A stretch of DNA of 64,000 nucleotides from Streptomyces sp. 2114.4 (GCF_900187385.1 NZ_FYEY01000001.1:1922001-1986000), one strand, 5' to 3'. Numbered from the stretch's first letter, positions 1 through 8,935 are shown. Translations and numbers: made by a program. The notes: generated from the letters alone by a model not told the origin.

Positions 1-417
1 CGGGGTGTCGGCGATGCCGGTGACCCGCCAGGTCGTGCACCGGTCCCGGACGGCGATCTCGACGGTGATCCTGGTGCCACCGTCGAAGCCGAGCGTGTAG
101 GTGGCGCGGTCGGCGCGGGTGCGGTGGGTGACGCGGGGGGTGTGGGCGGTGCCGTCGAGGAGGACCTGGGTGACCGGGGCGTCCTGGCCGTGCAGGACGG
201 CGCCGGTGCCGCGGTCGGTGTAGGAGACGACCCGGGGGAAGGCGGTGTCGACCCGTACCTCCAGCGCGTCGGACCGGAGCACCGCCTCGCCTCCACGGGG
301 TGCGGCGCCGGCGGGGTGCGCGCCGAGCGGGAGGGCGCCCGCCGCTCCGGCGAGCGCGGTGGCGGCGACGACGTTCCTGCGGCTGGGCCCGCGTGGGGCG
401 CCGGTCTGTTCGTTCAC
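1..417 (-). CDS. Secreted endo-alpha-N-acetylgalactosaminidase-like (GH101-type) protein, N-terminal part
   Basis: Only the first 139 codons are in the window; the gene runs off the left edge. The GTG at 417 is chosen because an AGGAGG sits about 9 nt upstream. The N-terminus carries a twin-arginine-like signal (SRRNVVAATALAG, then an Ala-rich stretch ending near AGAAP), so export through Tat is likely. The mature start (EVRVDTAFPRVVSYTDR, then GAVLHGQ) matches my memory of the N-terminal region of large streptomycete GH101 proteins, which release O-glycan disaccharides from Ser/Thr. The catalytic domain is not visible, so the family call rests on this N-terminal similarity alone. The gene lies just downstream of a two-component system transcribed the same way. 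Confidence 0.6.
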   Translation of the reverse strand, partial: MNEQTGAPRGPSRRNVVAATALAGAAGALPLGAHPAGAAPRGGEAVLRSDALEVRVDTAFPRVVSYTDRGTGAVLHGQDAPVTQVLLDGTAHTPRVTHRTRADRATYTLGFDGGTRITVEIAVRDRCTTWRVTGIADTP

Positions 418-611
418 GCGCACTGTCCTCCTTCGTGCCTGCACTGCCTGTCGGCGGACAGCGTGCTGCGCGTGCGAGTGGTGCGCCTATGGACAAAGGA
501 GGGGCAGGTGTTGGACAGATGTGGGGCGGGGCGGGTGCAGCAGGAAGCGGGAGGGTGGCCGGCGCGGCGGAAAGCCCGTACGCCCGTACGGCCGGTGCGC
601 CCCGGGGTGCC

Positions 612-1859
612 TCAGGCCGTCGCCCCGCTGTCCAGGGGCAGTACGGCGGTGAGTTCCCAGCCGCCCTCGGCCGCGGGGCCCGCGAGGAGTCGTCCGCCCA
701 TGGCCTCGGCCCGTTCGGTGAGGCCGGCCAGGCCGAAGCCGCCGCCGCGGGCCTGTTCGCCGAGGCGGGCCGGGCGGCCGCCGTCGTTGGCGATGCGCAG
801 CTCCGCCCCGAAGGGTACGGACCGCAGGCCGATCCGTACCGCCGTGGCGTCCGCGGCGTGCTTGCGGACGTTGGTCAGCGCCTCGCGCACGATGCGGTAG
901 ACCGCCGCGGCCACATCGTCCGGCAGCGTCTGTGCCAGGCCGGTGTCGACGGAGAGGACGACCGGCGGGCCGGTGCGGGCGAACGCCTCGGTCAGCGCCC
1001 GGACCTCGGCGAGCCCGGCGACCGGATGCGGGTGTGCCCCGTCCTCGCGCAGAACCCGCACCAGTCGGCGCATCGCGCCCAGCGCCTCGCTGCCGGATGC
1101 CTCGATCCGTTCGAGGGTGGCACCGGCCGGCCGGCCTTCGAGAGCGGTGAAGCGGGCGGCGCGGGCCTGGACGACGATGCCGGTGACATGGTGGGCGACC
1201 AGGTCGTGCAGCTCCCGCGCCAGTTCCAGGCGCTCGGCGGCCCGCACGGCGGCGAGATCGCGCAGCCGCCGGGCGTCCTGCCGGCGCAGGATCGCCGAAT
1301 ACGCGGCGACGACCACGGTGAGCACGGCGGGGACCACGGTGAACAGCCCCGGCCGGACGTCCCGCAGCGGGGCGGACACACAGGCCAGGCCCAGCAGCGG
1401 GCCGAGGACGGCGGCGGTGCGGCCGGGCGCCCGGCGGATCACGGCGGTGAGCAGGACGAGCAGGGCGATGCTCTCGCCCAGGCCCCACACCTCCCGTGCG
1501 TGCTGCCCGGCGATCAGCGCTGCCGACGCGGTGAGGGAGACCGTGGCCGCGGTCCACCCACGGCCGGTCAGCGGGATCCGTTCGGAGGGCACCGCACACA
1601 GACAGACCACGAGGCCGGCGGCCACCACGATCAGGTGCGGCCGGGCGGGCTGCGGGGCCGTCGCCAGTGCCTCGAACCCGACGAGGAGCAGCAGCGCCAC
1701 CGCGAGGGCGGCCCGGGCTGCGACGGCCTGCAGCGGAGGGGTCTTCGCCCACCGTGTCGGCCGGCTGCCGAGCGCGGTCCACCGGGCACGCACCGGGACA
1801 CGGCCCGGGAGGCGCCGTATCCCGGGCCGCGTCCCGGTGCGCTCGCCGTGCTCGCTCAC
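612..1859 (-). CDS. NarL-family sensor histidine kinase (HisKA_3 type)
   Basis: 415 aa. The first ~190 residues are a membrane sensor region with about six hydrophobic stretches (for example around 48-65, 75-90, 104-118, 131-141, 149-161, 172-191) and no large extracellular domain. A short linker leads to the HisKA_3 dimerisation/phosphoacceptor helix, ARELHDLVAHHVTG, with His218 as the likely phosphorylation site. The C-terminal HATPase domain shows NVRKHA (N-box-like) and GGGFGLAGLTERAEAMGG (G-box). The GTG start overlaps the stop of the response regulator by 4 nt (GTGA), so the two are translationally coupled and form a cognate pair. The signal sensed cannot be told from sequence. Confidence 0.92.
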   Translation of the reverse strand: MSEHGERTGTRPGIRRLPGRVPVRARWTALGSRPTRWAKTPPLQAVAARAALAVALLLLVGFEALATAPQPARPHLIVVAAGLVVCLCAVPSERIPLTGRGWTAATVSLTASAALIAGQHAREVWGLGESIALLVLLTAVIRRAPGRTAAVLGPLLGLACVSAPLRDVRPGLFTVVPAVLTVVVAAYSAILRRQDARRLRDLAAVRAAERLELARELHDLVAHHVTGIVVQARAARFTALEGRPAGATLERIEASGSEALGAMRRLVRVLREDGAHPHPVAGLAEVRALTEAFARTGPPVVLSVDTGLAQTLPDDVAAAVYRIVREALTNVRKHAADATAVRIGLRSVPFGAELRIANDGGRPARLGEQARGGGFGLAGLTERAEAMGGRLLAGPAAEGGWELTAVLPLDSGATA

Positions 1860-2539
1860 GGGCCGCCGGAGGACAGACCGCTCTCCCAGGCCCAGAAGGC
1901 GATCTCGACCCGGTTGCGGGCGTCCAGTTTGATCTGCACGTTCGCCAGATGGGACTTGACCGTGGACAGCGACAGATACAGGGCGCCGGCGATCTCGGCG
2001 TTGGTCCGGCCGCCGGCCAGCGCGCGGACGACGTCGCGTTCGCGTCCGGTCAGCGGCTCGGACGGGGCGCGGGCCGCCGCCCGCCCCTTGCCGCCGGCCG
2101 GGGACAGCTCGCGCAGCAGCCGCGCGGCGACCGAGGGCGAGAGCACGAAGTGGCCTACGGCGGCGGCCCGTACGGCCTCCACGAGCAGCGCGGGGCCGGC
2201 GTCCTTGAGCAGGAAGCCCGAGGCGCCGCCGTACAGCGCGGCGTGCACATATTCGTCCAGGTCGAAGGTGGTGACGATGACGATCCCAGGGGTGGGCCGG
2301 CCCTCGGGGCGGCCGGCTGCGCGCCCGGTCAGCCGCCGGGTGACCTCCAGCCCGTCGGTCCCGGGCATCCGGATGTCCAGCAGCAGCACATCGGGGCGCA
2401 GCCGTTCGACGGCCGCGAGGGCGGCCTCGCCGTCGGTGGCCTCGGCGACGACCTCGATGTCGGGCAGGCTCTCCAGAACCGTCCGGAAGCCCATCCGGAC
2501 CACTTCGTGGTCGTCCGCGATCACCACACTGATCGGCAT
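1856..2539 (-). CDS. NarL/LuxR-type response regulator
   Basis: 227 aa. The reading frame stays open well upstream, but the ATG at 2539 is the natural start: an AGGAGG lies about 7 nt before it and the protein begins directly with the receiver strand (VVIADDHEVVRMGF). The receiver has the acidic pair D9/D10, phosphoacceptor D55 in LLLDIRMPG, and the conserved Thr and Lys (VTTFD, LLKDA). A C-terminal LuxR-type helix-turn-helix follows (LTGRERDVVRALAGG through LSTVKSHLANV). It is first in a two-gene operon with the histidine kinase. A cluster of GGACCAA motifs at 3001-3053 could be its binding site, but that is only a guess. Confidence 0.93.
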   Translation of the reverse strand: MPISVVIADDHEVVRMGFRTVLESLPDIEVVAEATDGEAALAAVERLRPDVLLLDIRMPGTDGLEVTRRLTGRAAGRPEGRPTPGIVIVTTFDLDEYVHAALYGGASGFLLKDAGPALLVEAVRAAAVGHFVLSPSVAARLLRELSPAGGKGRAAARAPSEPLTGRERDVVRALAGGRTNAEIAGALYLSLSTVKSHLANVQIKLDARNRVEIAFWAWESGLSSGGP

Positions 2540-2736
2540 GTCGTTCCTCCTGGGCGCCCTCGGGGTCGCGGGGCCGTGTCTGTCTCCCCCGGCGGCGTAG
2601 CCGTCTTCCTCCCGGCGGCGTGACCGTCTTCCTCCGGACGGCGTCAACCGTCTCCCTCTCCCCGGGGGCGGCGTGCGGGCCGCCGCCGCGCCGCGGCCGG
2701 AGACGGCCCGGTGCACCGGCGGCGGGGGCCTGGCGA

Positions 2737-2913
2737 TCAGCCCTGGGCCGCGTTCGGGTGGTCGTCGGCCGGCAGCTTCACGGGCTCGTCCGGGCCGCCG
2801 AGCAGCACATAGGCGAGGGTCGCAGCGGAGGCGGCGAGGAGCAGCGCGGCGAGGACCGTCGCTCGGTGGCCGCGGTCGCGTGCCGGGGGTCGGGGGCGGG
2901 GCTCGGTGCTCAT
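2737..2913 (-). CDS. Small single-span membrane protein
   Basis: 58 aa from the ATG at 2913; a GTG three codons upstream (2922) is an alternative. The protein has a basic Arg/Pro-rich N-terminus, one hydrophobic span (TVLAALLLAASAATLAYVLL) and a short polar C-terminal tail ending in NAAQG, so it is probably anchored with the tail outside. No clear ribosome site precedes either start. It lies about 200 nt upstream of the response regulator on the same strand and may share its transcript. I do not recognise a family. Codon-position G/C bias looks coding, but small GC-rich ORFs can mislead. Confidence 0.5.
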   Translation of the reverse strand: MSTEPRPRPPARDRGHRATVLAALLLAASAATLAYVLLGGPDEPVKLPADDHPNAAQG

Positions 2914-3000
2914 ACCGTTCACGGTAGGAAGCCGTCACGGGGCGGCCCATAGGCCGTCCGGTCATCCCTGACGGCACAAGGCCCGGCCGCGCGCACGAGT

Positions 3001-3053
3001 TTGGTCCCGCGGCGGACGGACCAAGGGCCGTGGCGCGAAGGGACCAAGGTCCC
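3001..3053. promoter_or_regulatory. Cluster of GGACCAA motifs with a 14-bp palindrome
   Basis: TTGGTCC at 3001-3007 faces GGACCAA at 3018-3024, giving an inverted repeat with a 10-nt spacer. Another GGACCAA at 3041-3047 sits inside the perfect palindrome GGGACCAAGGTCCC (3040-3053). The cluster lies between the small membrane gene/two-component operon and the trypsin terminator, so it is a candidate operator for the leftward genes. No regulator can be assigned. Confidence 0.35.
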
Positions 3054-3081
3054 GGACCGGGGCCGGGGACTCCTGACCCGG

Positions 3082-3122
3082 CGAAGGGCCCGGGGATCCA
3101 CCACGGATCCCCGGGCCCTTCG
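3082..3122. terminator. Terminator hairpin downstream of the trypsin gene
   Basis: Two perfectly complementary 18-nt arms (3082-3099 and 3105-3122) flank a 5-nt loop, 26 nt beyond the stop codon of the leftward trypsin gene. There is no strong T-run, as is common for streptomycete terminators. The symmetric stem could also stop rightward transcription. Confidence 0.8.
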
Positions 3123-3147
3123 TGAGCGCGGCTCACTGACGAGGCGG

Positions 3148-4110
<963 letters not shown>

Positions 4111-4211
4111 TTATGTGGAGTGGCCGATCGGGGTGACAAGAGTGCGCATCCGGCCAACTCGCGTGCCCCACAGGCCCCGTACGGCCCATACCGGACCTTC
4201 CCGGCCCCCCG

Positions 4212-4217
4212 TACAGT
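4212..4217 (+). promoter_or_regulatory. Candidate -10 box (TACAGT) of a leaderless gene
   Basis: TACAGT ends 6 nt before the GTG at 4224 and there is no ribosome-binding site, so transcription would begin at or next to the start codon. This spacing is typical of leaderless streptomycete genes. Confidence 0.55.
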
Positions 4218-4223
4218 GGCCGG

Positions 4224-5120
4224 GTGACCACGGACGGCAGTGAGATCGAGCACGGATACCCTCATCTCGACACGGTGCGTGCGGCAGTCCACGCGCTGTT
4301 CAAACGCCTGTCGTACGACACGGTGAGCACCTTCGCCACCAGCGTGCTGCCGGTCGACGTGGCCTTCGACGAGACGGAGGATCTGCACCTGGGGGCGCAG
4401 CGGGTCGCCCGGGCCATGCTCCGGCAGCTGCATCTGCCGGACGCGCGGACGGTCATCACGTTCCGGGAGATGGAACACGCCGCCGCTGTCGAACTCACCG
4501 CGGGACCCGAGTACTTCATCGAGCTCAACGACCGCTTCAGGAAGCACCGCAAGGACATCGGCGCCGCGCTGGCCCATGAGGTGACGCACCTGTTCCTGCA
4601 CCGTCTGGACCTGTCGTTCCCCGGCACCCGGGACAACGAGATCCTCACCGACACCGCGGCCGCGTACCTCGGCGCGGGCTGGCTGCTGCTGGACGCCTAC
4701 CGCGAGCACGGCCCGTTCTCGCAGAAGCTCGGCTACCTGACGCCGGAGGAGTTCGGGTATGTCCTGGCCCAGCGGGCCGACTTCTTCGGCGAGGACCCGT
4801 CGCCGTGGTTCACCAGCCCGCAGGCGTACGACGCGTACACGGCGGGCGCGGCGCGGGCCCGCCGGGACGCCCGCCGGCCGCCGCTCGCCGCCGCCGGCTG
4901 GGCCGCCCGGCTGCGCTACGCCAAGGACCGCCGGGCAGCGCAGGATCCGCGGCGCACCGGCCGCCCGCCCGCCACCGGCGACTACGCCTTCGAGGGCCCG
5001 CCACCCCTGCGGGTGTCCTTCCCCTGCCCCGCCTGCCACCAGCGGATCCGGGTCCCGGTCCGAGGCCGGCTGCAGGCCCGCTGCGGGCTGTGCAAGACAC
5101 TGCTGGACTGCGATACGTGA
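4224..5120 (+). CDS. Putative HExxH zinc-peptidase-like protein with a C-terminal zinc ribbon
   Basis: 298 aa, function unknown. Around residues 116-126 the sequence ALAHEVTHLFLH carries a metallopeptidase-type HExxH signature (H118, E119, H122). A downstream NEILTDTAAAYLGAG could provide the third ligand, as in gluzincin-like families, but I cannot assign a known family. The C-terminus has a compact four-Cys zinc ribbon (C268, C271, C287, C290; CPAC...CGLC). There is no signal peptide or membrane span, so it should be cytoplasmic. The middle (about 205-250) is Arg/Ala-rich and probably disordered. The gene stands alone and is probably leaderless. It could be a peptidase or a structural protein that has kept the motif. 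Confidence 0.75.
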   Translation: MTTDGSEIEHGYPHLDTVRAAVHALFKRLSYDTVSTFATSVLPVDVAFDETEDLHLGAQRVARAMLRQLHLPDARTVITFREMEHAAAVELTAGPEYFIELNDRFRKHRKDIGAALAHEVTHLFLHRLDLSFPGTRDNEILTDTAAAYLGAGWLLLDAYREHGPFSQKLGYLTPEEFGYVLAQRADFFGEDPSPWFTSPQAYDAYTAGAARARRDARRPPLAAAGWAARLRYAKDRRAAQDPRRTGRPPATGDYAFEGPPPLRVSFPCPACHQRIRVPVRGRLQARCGLCKTLLDCDT

Positions 5121-5150
5121 CGGAGCGGCGGCCGGTTCCGCTGGGCTCGG

Positions 5151-5206
5151 CGCCCCGGGACGCGTTTCTCCTGGATGCGTTCCTCCGGGACCCGCCGCCC
5201 GGGGCG
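5151..5206. terminator. Possible terminator between convergent genes
   Basis: CGCCCCGGG (5151-5159) can pair with CCCGGGGCG (5198-5206) across a long 38-nt loop, between the convergent metallopeptidase-like and hydrolase genes. The loop is long, so this is weak. Confidence 0.3.
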
Positions 5207-5226
5207 TGCTCCCCCAGGGCCTGTCT

Positions 5227-5922
5227 TCAGACCCACCCCTCCAGCCCCGCCATGAAAGCGTCGAAGTCGTCACGGTGGATGGTGTGTCCGACGCCGGGCA
5301 CCGTACGGACCTCGAAGCCGCGGCCGGTCAGCTCGTGTGCCGCCTGCTCGGAGAAGAGGAAGCCCTCCCCGGCGAACTGCACCAGCGACGGGACGACGGG
5401 CTTCTCGGGCACATGGTCCTGCCGGTGCACGGCGGACAGGGCGAGGGCGGTGGCGGTGTCCCACTGCGCGATCGTGGCCAGTTCGATGTCGAGGTCGGTG
5501 TCGTTCCAGCGCGGGTTGAAGGTGCGCAGCATCGCCCGGTCGGCCCGCTTGAAGGTGACGAACAGGGCGGGGTCGACGGGCTCCTGGAACCTGGGGAACT
5601 GCCAGGCTGGATCGCTGTAGACGGCCCGTCGCGGCTGCAGCCGCTCCACCGCCAGGGACAGTGCCAGGCCGCCCAGTGAATGTCCGATGACGACCTCGGG
5701 GCCGGCGGGCAGGGTCTCCACGAGGTCTTCCGCGTACAGCTCGGGGGCGTAGTCGCCGCGCGGGCTGCGGCCGTGGCCGCGCAGGTCGACGGCGATGACG
5801 CGGTAGCCCCGGTCGGCGAGTGCCGGAGCGACGCGGTGCCAGGTGCGGTGATCGGACATCAGCCCGTGGACCAGCACCGCGGTCCGCTCGCCGGTGCCCC
5901 ACTCGTGCGTGTACAACTGCAT
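5227..5922 (-). CDS. Alpha/beta-fold hydrolase
   Basis: 231 aa, a complete alpha/beta hydrolase. The oxyanion-hole region reads AVLVHGLMSDHRTWH, the nucleophile elbow is GHSLGG with Ser82, and the catalytic His lies near the C-terminus in VPGVGHTIHRDD. There is no signal peptide, so it is cytoplasmic. The cap region (residues ~100-165) contains many Trp/Phe/Arg residues, but the substrate cannot be read from sequence. The ATG at 5922 matches the start expected for the fold. It is monocistronic, convergent with the HExxH-protein gene and separated by about 140 nt from the MBL gene on the same strand. Confidence 0.88.
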   Translation of the reverse strand: MQLYTHEWGTGERTAVLVHGLMSDHRTWHRVAPALADRGYRVIAVDLRGHGRSPRGDYAPELYAEDLVETLPAGPEVVIGHSLGGLALSLAVERLQPRRAVYSDPAWQFPRFQEPVDPALFVTFKRADRAMLRTFNPRWNDTDLDIELATIAQWDTATALALSAVHRQDHVPEKPVVPSLVQFAGEGFLFSEQAAHELTGRGFEVRTVPGVGHTIHRDDFDAFMAGLEGWV

Positions 5923-6061
5923 GCCGGTGTCTCTCCTCGCATCCCGCGCTCGCCCGCCTGCTGGTGTTCCCCGAACCGGTTGGCCGGTCCGGCGAACACC
6001 CGCGCGAGATTACCCGGGTCAGCAGGCGTGGGGGACGCGCCGCGCCCCGCGCGGGCACCGT

Positions 6062-6796
6062 TCAGAGCCAGTCCTTCTCCGGTGTGGCCGCGGCCAGTAC
6101 GTCCCGGGCGCCGGTGCGCAGGGGTACGCCGTGCGGTACGCAGACCGTGTCGACGTCTTCGAGGGCGGCGAGCCGCCGGAAGGACGCGATGGCCTCCTCG
6201 CGTGCGACGTTGAAGGGGCCGAGCACCGCGCGGCGGCCCTCGGGGTCGGTGGCGATGAGGTCGCCGGGGAAGAGCACCCGGCTCGCGGGGAGGTGCAGGG
6301 CGATCCCGCCGGGGGTGTGGCCGGGGACGTGCAGCACCCGCACCTCTTCGCCCCAGCCGTCGAGGGTGTCCCCGTCGTGCAGGACGGTATCGACCTCCGT
6401 ATGGCGCAGCGGCGGGACACCGGCGGCCGCCAGGCCCGCCATGATCCCTTCGTGCAGGGACCGTTCCGCGGGGGTGGGCACCGGCGGGGGCTCGGGGGCG
6501 GTGCCACGGATGTACGGGGCGTCCAGCGCGCCGGCCAGGACGCGGGCGCCGGTGGCGGCGGCCAGGTCGGCGGCGGAGCCCATGTGGTCCAGGTGGGAGT
6601 GGGTGAGCACGATCTGCCGCAGCTGCTGTGGCCGGCCGCCGAGCCGGGCGAGGGCGCCGAGGATGGCGGGGGCCGAGCCGGGGACGCCGGTGTCGACCAC
6701 CGCGTAGCCGTCGTCGGGGAGGGCGACGAGGTACACGTGCCCTACGGGGAACGGGAGTTGCCAGACGGTGGGGGTGAGCTCGGTGAGGGTGTCCAT
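6062..6796 (-). CDS. MBL-fold metallohydrolase
   Basis: 244 aa from the ATG at 6796; the open frame runs further upstream through a repetitive region that does not look coding. The metallo-beta-lactamase fold signature THSHLDHMG (HxHxDH) binds the two metals, with later ligands in VPGHTPGG, FPGDLIAT and CVPHGVPL. The size and motif spacing fit the glyoxalase-II/hydrolase branch rather than a beta-lactamase with signal peptide, so it is probably a cytoplasmic thioester or lactone hydrolase of unknown substrate. It is divergent from the lipoprotein gene, with about 230 nt between. Confidence 0.88.
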   Translation of the reverse strand: MDTLTELTPTVWQLPFPVGHVYLVALPDDGYAVVDTGVPGSAPAILGALARLGGRPQQLRQIVLTHSHLDHMGSAADLAAATGARVLAGALDAPYIRGTAPEPPPVPTPAERSLHEGIMAGLAAAGVPPLRHTEVDTVLHDGDTLDGWGEEVRVLHVPGHTPGGIALHLPASRVLFPGDLIATDPEGRRAVLGPFNVAREEAIASFRRLAALEDVDTVCVPHGVPLRTGARDVLAAATPEKDWL

Positions 6797-6909
6797 GGCC
6801 CGGACGCTAGCGGGCGGGCGGTCCGCCGCCGCCGCTGTTTCACCGTGGGCGGACCGGGTTTCACCGTGAGCCGACCGGACGGCGAAGAAGCGTCTCCCCG
6901 GCGCCGTCG

Positions 6910-6962
6910 GCATCCACGGCATCGGCCGCATCCACGGCCCCGGCGGCATCCGCGGCATCGTC
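6910..6962. repeat. Degenerate short tandem repeat, intergenic
   Basis: About three imperfect copies of an 18-19 bp unit beginning GCATCCACGGC lie between the divergent MBL and lipoprotein genes. Read leftward they would give an Ala/Asp repeat in the frame upstream of the MBL gene, but no start or ribosome site supports coding. Confidence 0.5.
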
Positions 6963-7026
6963 GGAAAGCGGCCGGAACCTGTCTTGCGCCTGGCACGTCC
7001 CATCCGTGACACAAGGAGGCAATGTC

Positions 7027-7515
7027 ATGCGAGGATCCCACCTCTCCCGCACCCGTACCTTCACCGCCGTGCTCGCGCTGGCGGCGGCCGGCGCCGTCAC
7101 GCTGTCCGGCTGCGGCCAGAACGAGCAGAAGGTGACCCCCGCGGCACCGCCGAAGAAGCAGGACGCGTTCGAGCAGCGCGCGGATCAGATCGTGCGGGAC
7201 TGGCCGAAGGTCTCCCCCGTGCACGGCCGGCAGCAGGCGCTGCTGCCGCTGGTGAAGGCGGAGCGCCCGGCGAAGACAAGTGCACGGGAGATCACCGTCA
7301 CCGTCGGGCACAGCGCCTGCGATGTCCGCTTCGGCGCGCGCAGCCATGAGTCGAAGGACCTGGTGGTGATCACCGGCTGGGGCAAGCGGAAGAGCGCCAA
7401 GGGGATGTGCACCGAGCAACTGGCCACCGACAAGGTGACCGTGCACCTCAAGAGTGCGCTGGACGGCCGCAAGGTCGTGGACGCGGCGACCGGCAAGCAG
7501 CTCGTCAAGGGCTGA
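7027..7515 (+). CDS. Small secreted lipoprotein, unknown function
   Basis: 162 aa from the ATG at 7027, which has AAGGAGG about 8 nt upstream; an ORF start at 7006 has no such site. A basic N-terminus and hydrophobic stretch lead to the lipobox LSGC with Cys29, so Lgt (encoded in this window) should attach diacylglycerol and LspA should cleave before Cys29. The mature part is basic and hydrophilic. It contains two cysteines (ACDVRF and KGMCTEQ) that could form a disulfide outside the membrane. I do not recognise a family. Confidence 0.82.
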   Translation: MRGSHLSRTRTFTAVLALAAAGAVTLSGCGQNEQKVTPAAPPKKQDAFEQRADQIVRDWPKVSPVHGRQQALLPLVKAERPAKTSAREITVTVGHSACDVRFGARSHESKDLVVITGWGKRKSAKGMCTEQLATDKVTVHLKSALDGRKVVDAATGKQLVKG

Positions 7516-7578
7516 CGGGCGGGTGCGGAGTGCGCGCGCCCGCTCCGCGGTTCGCGCGCACTCCGCACATCCACCCCC

Positions 7579-7584
7579 TAGGCT
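7579..7584 (+). promoter_or_regulatory. Candidate -10 box (TAGGCT) of a leaderless gene
   Basis: TAGGCT ends 7 nt before the ATG at 7592 and no Shine-Dalgarno sequence is present, so the following gene is probably leaderless. It lies in a 76-nt gap after the lipoprotein stop. Confidence 0.55.
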
Positions 7585-7591
7585 CGCCCGT

Positions 7592-8083
7592 ATGAGCCCT
7601 TCCATCGCCCGCAACACCCGTGTCGAACTGCCCGAACTGCTGGAGTTCGTCCGCCCCCGGCACCGCGCGATCCTGCTCACCCGCCGCAGCGACGGCACCC
7701 CGCAGGGCTCGCCGCTGACCTGCGGGGTGGACGACTCCGGACGGCTGGTCATGTCGACGTATCCGGAACGCGCCAAGGTCCGCAATGTCCGCCGGGTCTC
7801 GTCGGTCAGCGTCATCGTGCTGTCCGACGAATGGAACGGCCCGTGGGTGCAGATCGACGGCGAGGCCGAGGTCATCGACGCCCCGGATTCGGTCGAGCCG
7901 CTTGTCGAGTACTACCGCAACATCGCCGGGGAGCACCCGGACTGGGACGAGTACCGGGAGGCGATGCGCACCCAGGGCAAGTCGCTGATCCGGGTGACCC
8001 CGCTGCGCTGGGGGCCGGTGGCGACCGGCGGTTTCCCGGCCCGGCTCGCGGAGGACGGCGCGGAGGACGGTGACGACGCGTAG
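7592..8083 (+). CDS. PPOX-class F420-dependent oxidoreductase-like protein
   Basis: 163 aa with a pyridoxamine-5'-phosphate-oxidase-like split barrel. Features seen include the N-terminal barrel strand HRAILLTRRSDGTPQGSPLTC, split around a Gly turn, then RAKVRNVRRVSSVSVIVLSDE and GPWVQIDGEAEVID. This pattern is typical of the actinobacterial PPOX F420 family, which reduces small substrates with F420H2 in the cytoplasm. The C-terminal region (QGKSLIRVTPLRWGPVATGG) is also usual for the family. Flavin binding instead of F420 cannot be excluded by eye. The gene converges on the SDR gene downstream. Confidence 0.85.
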   Translation: MSPSIARNTRVELPELLEFVRPRHRAILLTRRSDGTPQGSPLTCGVDDSGRLVMSTYPERAKVRNVRRVSSVSVIVLSDEWNGPWVQIDGEAEVIDAPDSVEPLVEYYRNIAGEHPDWDEYREAMRTQGKSLIRVTPLRWGPVATGGFPARLAEDGAEDGDDA

Positions 8084-8144
8084 CCCGTCCCGCCGCGGCC
8101 CGGCGCGTGGGCCGGCGCGGGCCGGGGCGGCCTGGGCGGGGGCC

Positions 8145-8867
8145 TCAACGTGTCCCGCGGGTACCGCCGTTGACGTTCAGCACCTGACCGGTGATGTGCC
8201 GGGCCGCCGGTGAGGCCAGGAAGGCCACCGTGCCGGTGATGTCGGCGGGAGACCCTGCGCGGCCCACCGCCGCGGCGGCCACCAGGTGGTCGCGCCGCTC
8301 GTCGGTGAGCTGGTCGCGGAAGAAGTCGGTGCCGGCGATATAGCCGGGTGAGACGACGTTGGCGGTGATGTCGCGGGGGCCGAGCGTCCGGGACAGCCCG
8401 ATGTTCCAGGAGGCGAGGCCGGCCTTGGCCGCTCCGTAGGCGCCGTTGCCGTGGTCGGCGGCGATCGATCCGAGGTGCACGACCGCGCCGCCGGCCGCGA
8501 GCCGGTCGTCCAGCGCCCTGGTGGTCAGCGCGGCGCTGAGCAGGTTGGCGTCGAGGTTGGCACGGAAAGCGCGGGCATAGGCCGCCAGGTCAGTGGCGTC
8601 GTCCGCGTCGAGGTCGGTGTTGCCGCCGGCGTTGTTGACCAGGACGTCGATCCGCTCGGGGAGTTCGGCGAGCAGCGCGGTGAGCGCCGCGGGGTCGGTG
8701 TGGTCGCACACCAGGGGGCGGACGGCCGGGCGGCCGGCCGCCGTTTCGTCGAGCGGGCCGGGGCGCCGGCCGGTGACGATGACCTCGTCCCCGGCGTCCG
8801 CGAAGTGGTGGGCGACGGCGCGTCCGATGCCGGTGCCGCCGCCGGTGACCAGGATGGTGCGTGACAT
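8145..8867 (-). CDS. Short-chain dehydrogenase/reductase (SDR)
   Basis: 240 aa. The N-terminal Rossmann motif is TGGGTGIG (residues 8-15), followed by VLVNNAGG. The catalytic Ser134, Tyr144 and Lys148 (GSIAADHGNGAYGAAKAG) are present, as is the C-terminal GQVLNVNGG signature of classical SDRs. The Arg-rich TGRRP after beta-2 suggests NADP(H). The substrate is unknown. It is divergently transcribed from a MarR-type regulator gene across a 26-bp palindrome, so it is probably that regulator's target. Confidence 0.9.
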   Translation of the reverse strand: MSRTILVTGGGTGIGRAVAHHFADAGDEVIVTGRRPGPLDETAAGRPAVRPLVCDHTDPAALTALLAELPERIDVLVNNAGGNTDLDADDATDLAAYARAFRANLDANLLSAALTTRALDDRLAAGGAVVHLGSIAADHGNGAYGAAKAGLASWNIGLSRTLGPRDITANVVSPGYIAGTDFFRDQLTDERRDHLVAAAAVGRAGSPADITGTVAFLASPAARHITGQVLNVNGGTRGTR

Positions 8868-8888
8868 ATGCTGGGCTCCGTCCATCAC

Positions 8889-8914
8889 GTTCAGGTCTAA
8901 ATTTAGAGCTGAAC
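8889..8914. promoter_or_regulatory. 26-bp palindrome, probable MarR operator
   Basis: Arms GTTCAG-N-TCTAAA and TTTAGA-N-CTGAAC form a 26-bp palindrome with a single non-matching pair. The AT-rich core stands out against the surrounding GC. It lies in the 68-nt gap between the divergent SDR and MarR genes, overlapping where both promoters must be, which is the classic arrangement for a MarR dimer site. Confidence 0.78.
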
Positions 8915-8935
8915 GTACCATCCGCAGGAGGGCCC

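Noticed and set aside
6797..7012. Longer N-terminus for the MBL-fold protein (start at 7012)
   Set aside because: The added part is an Ala/Asp or Arg/Met-Pro repeat shadow through intergenic DNA, and the conserved fold begins just after the ATG at 6796.
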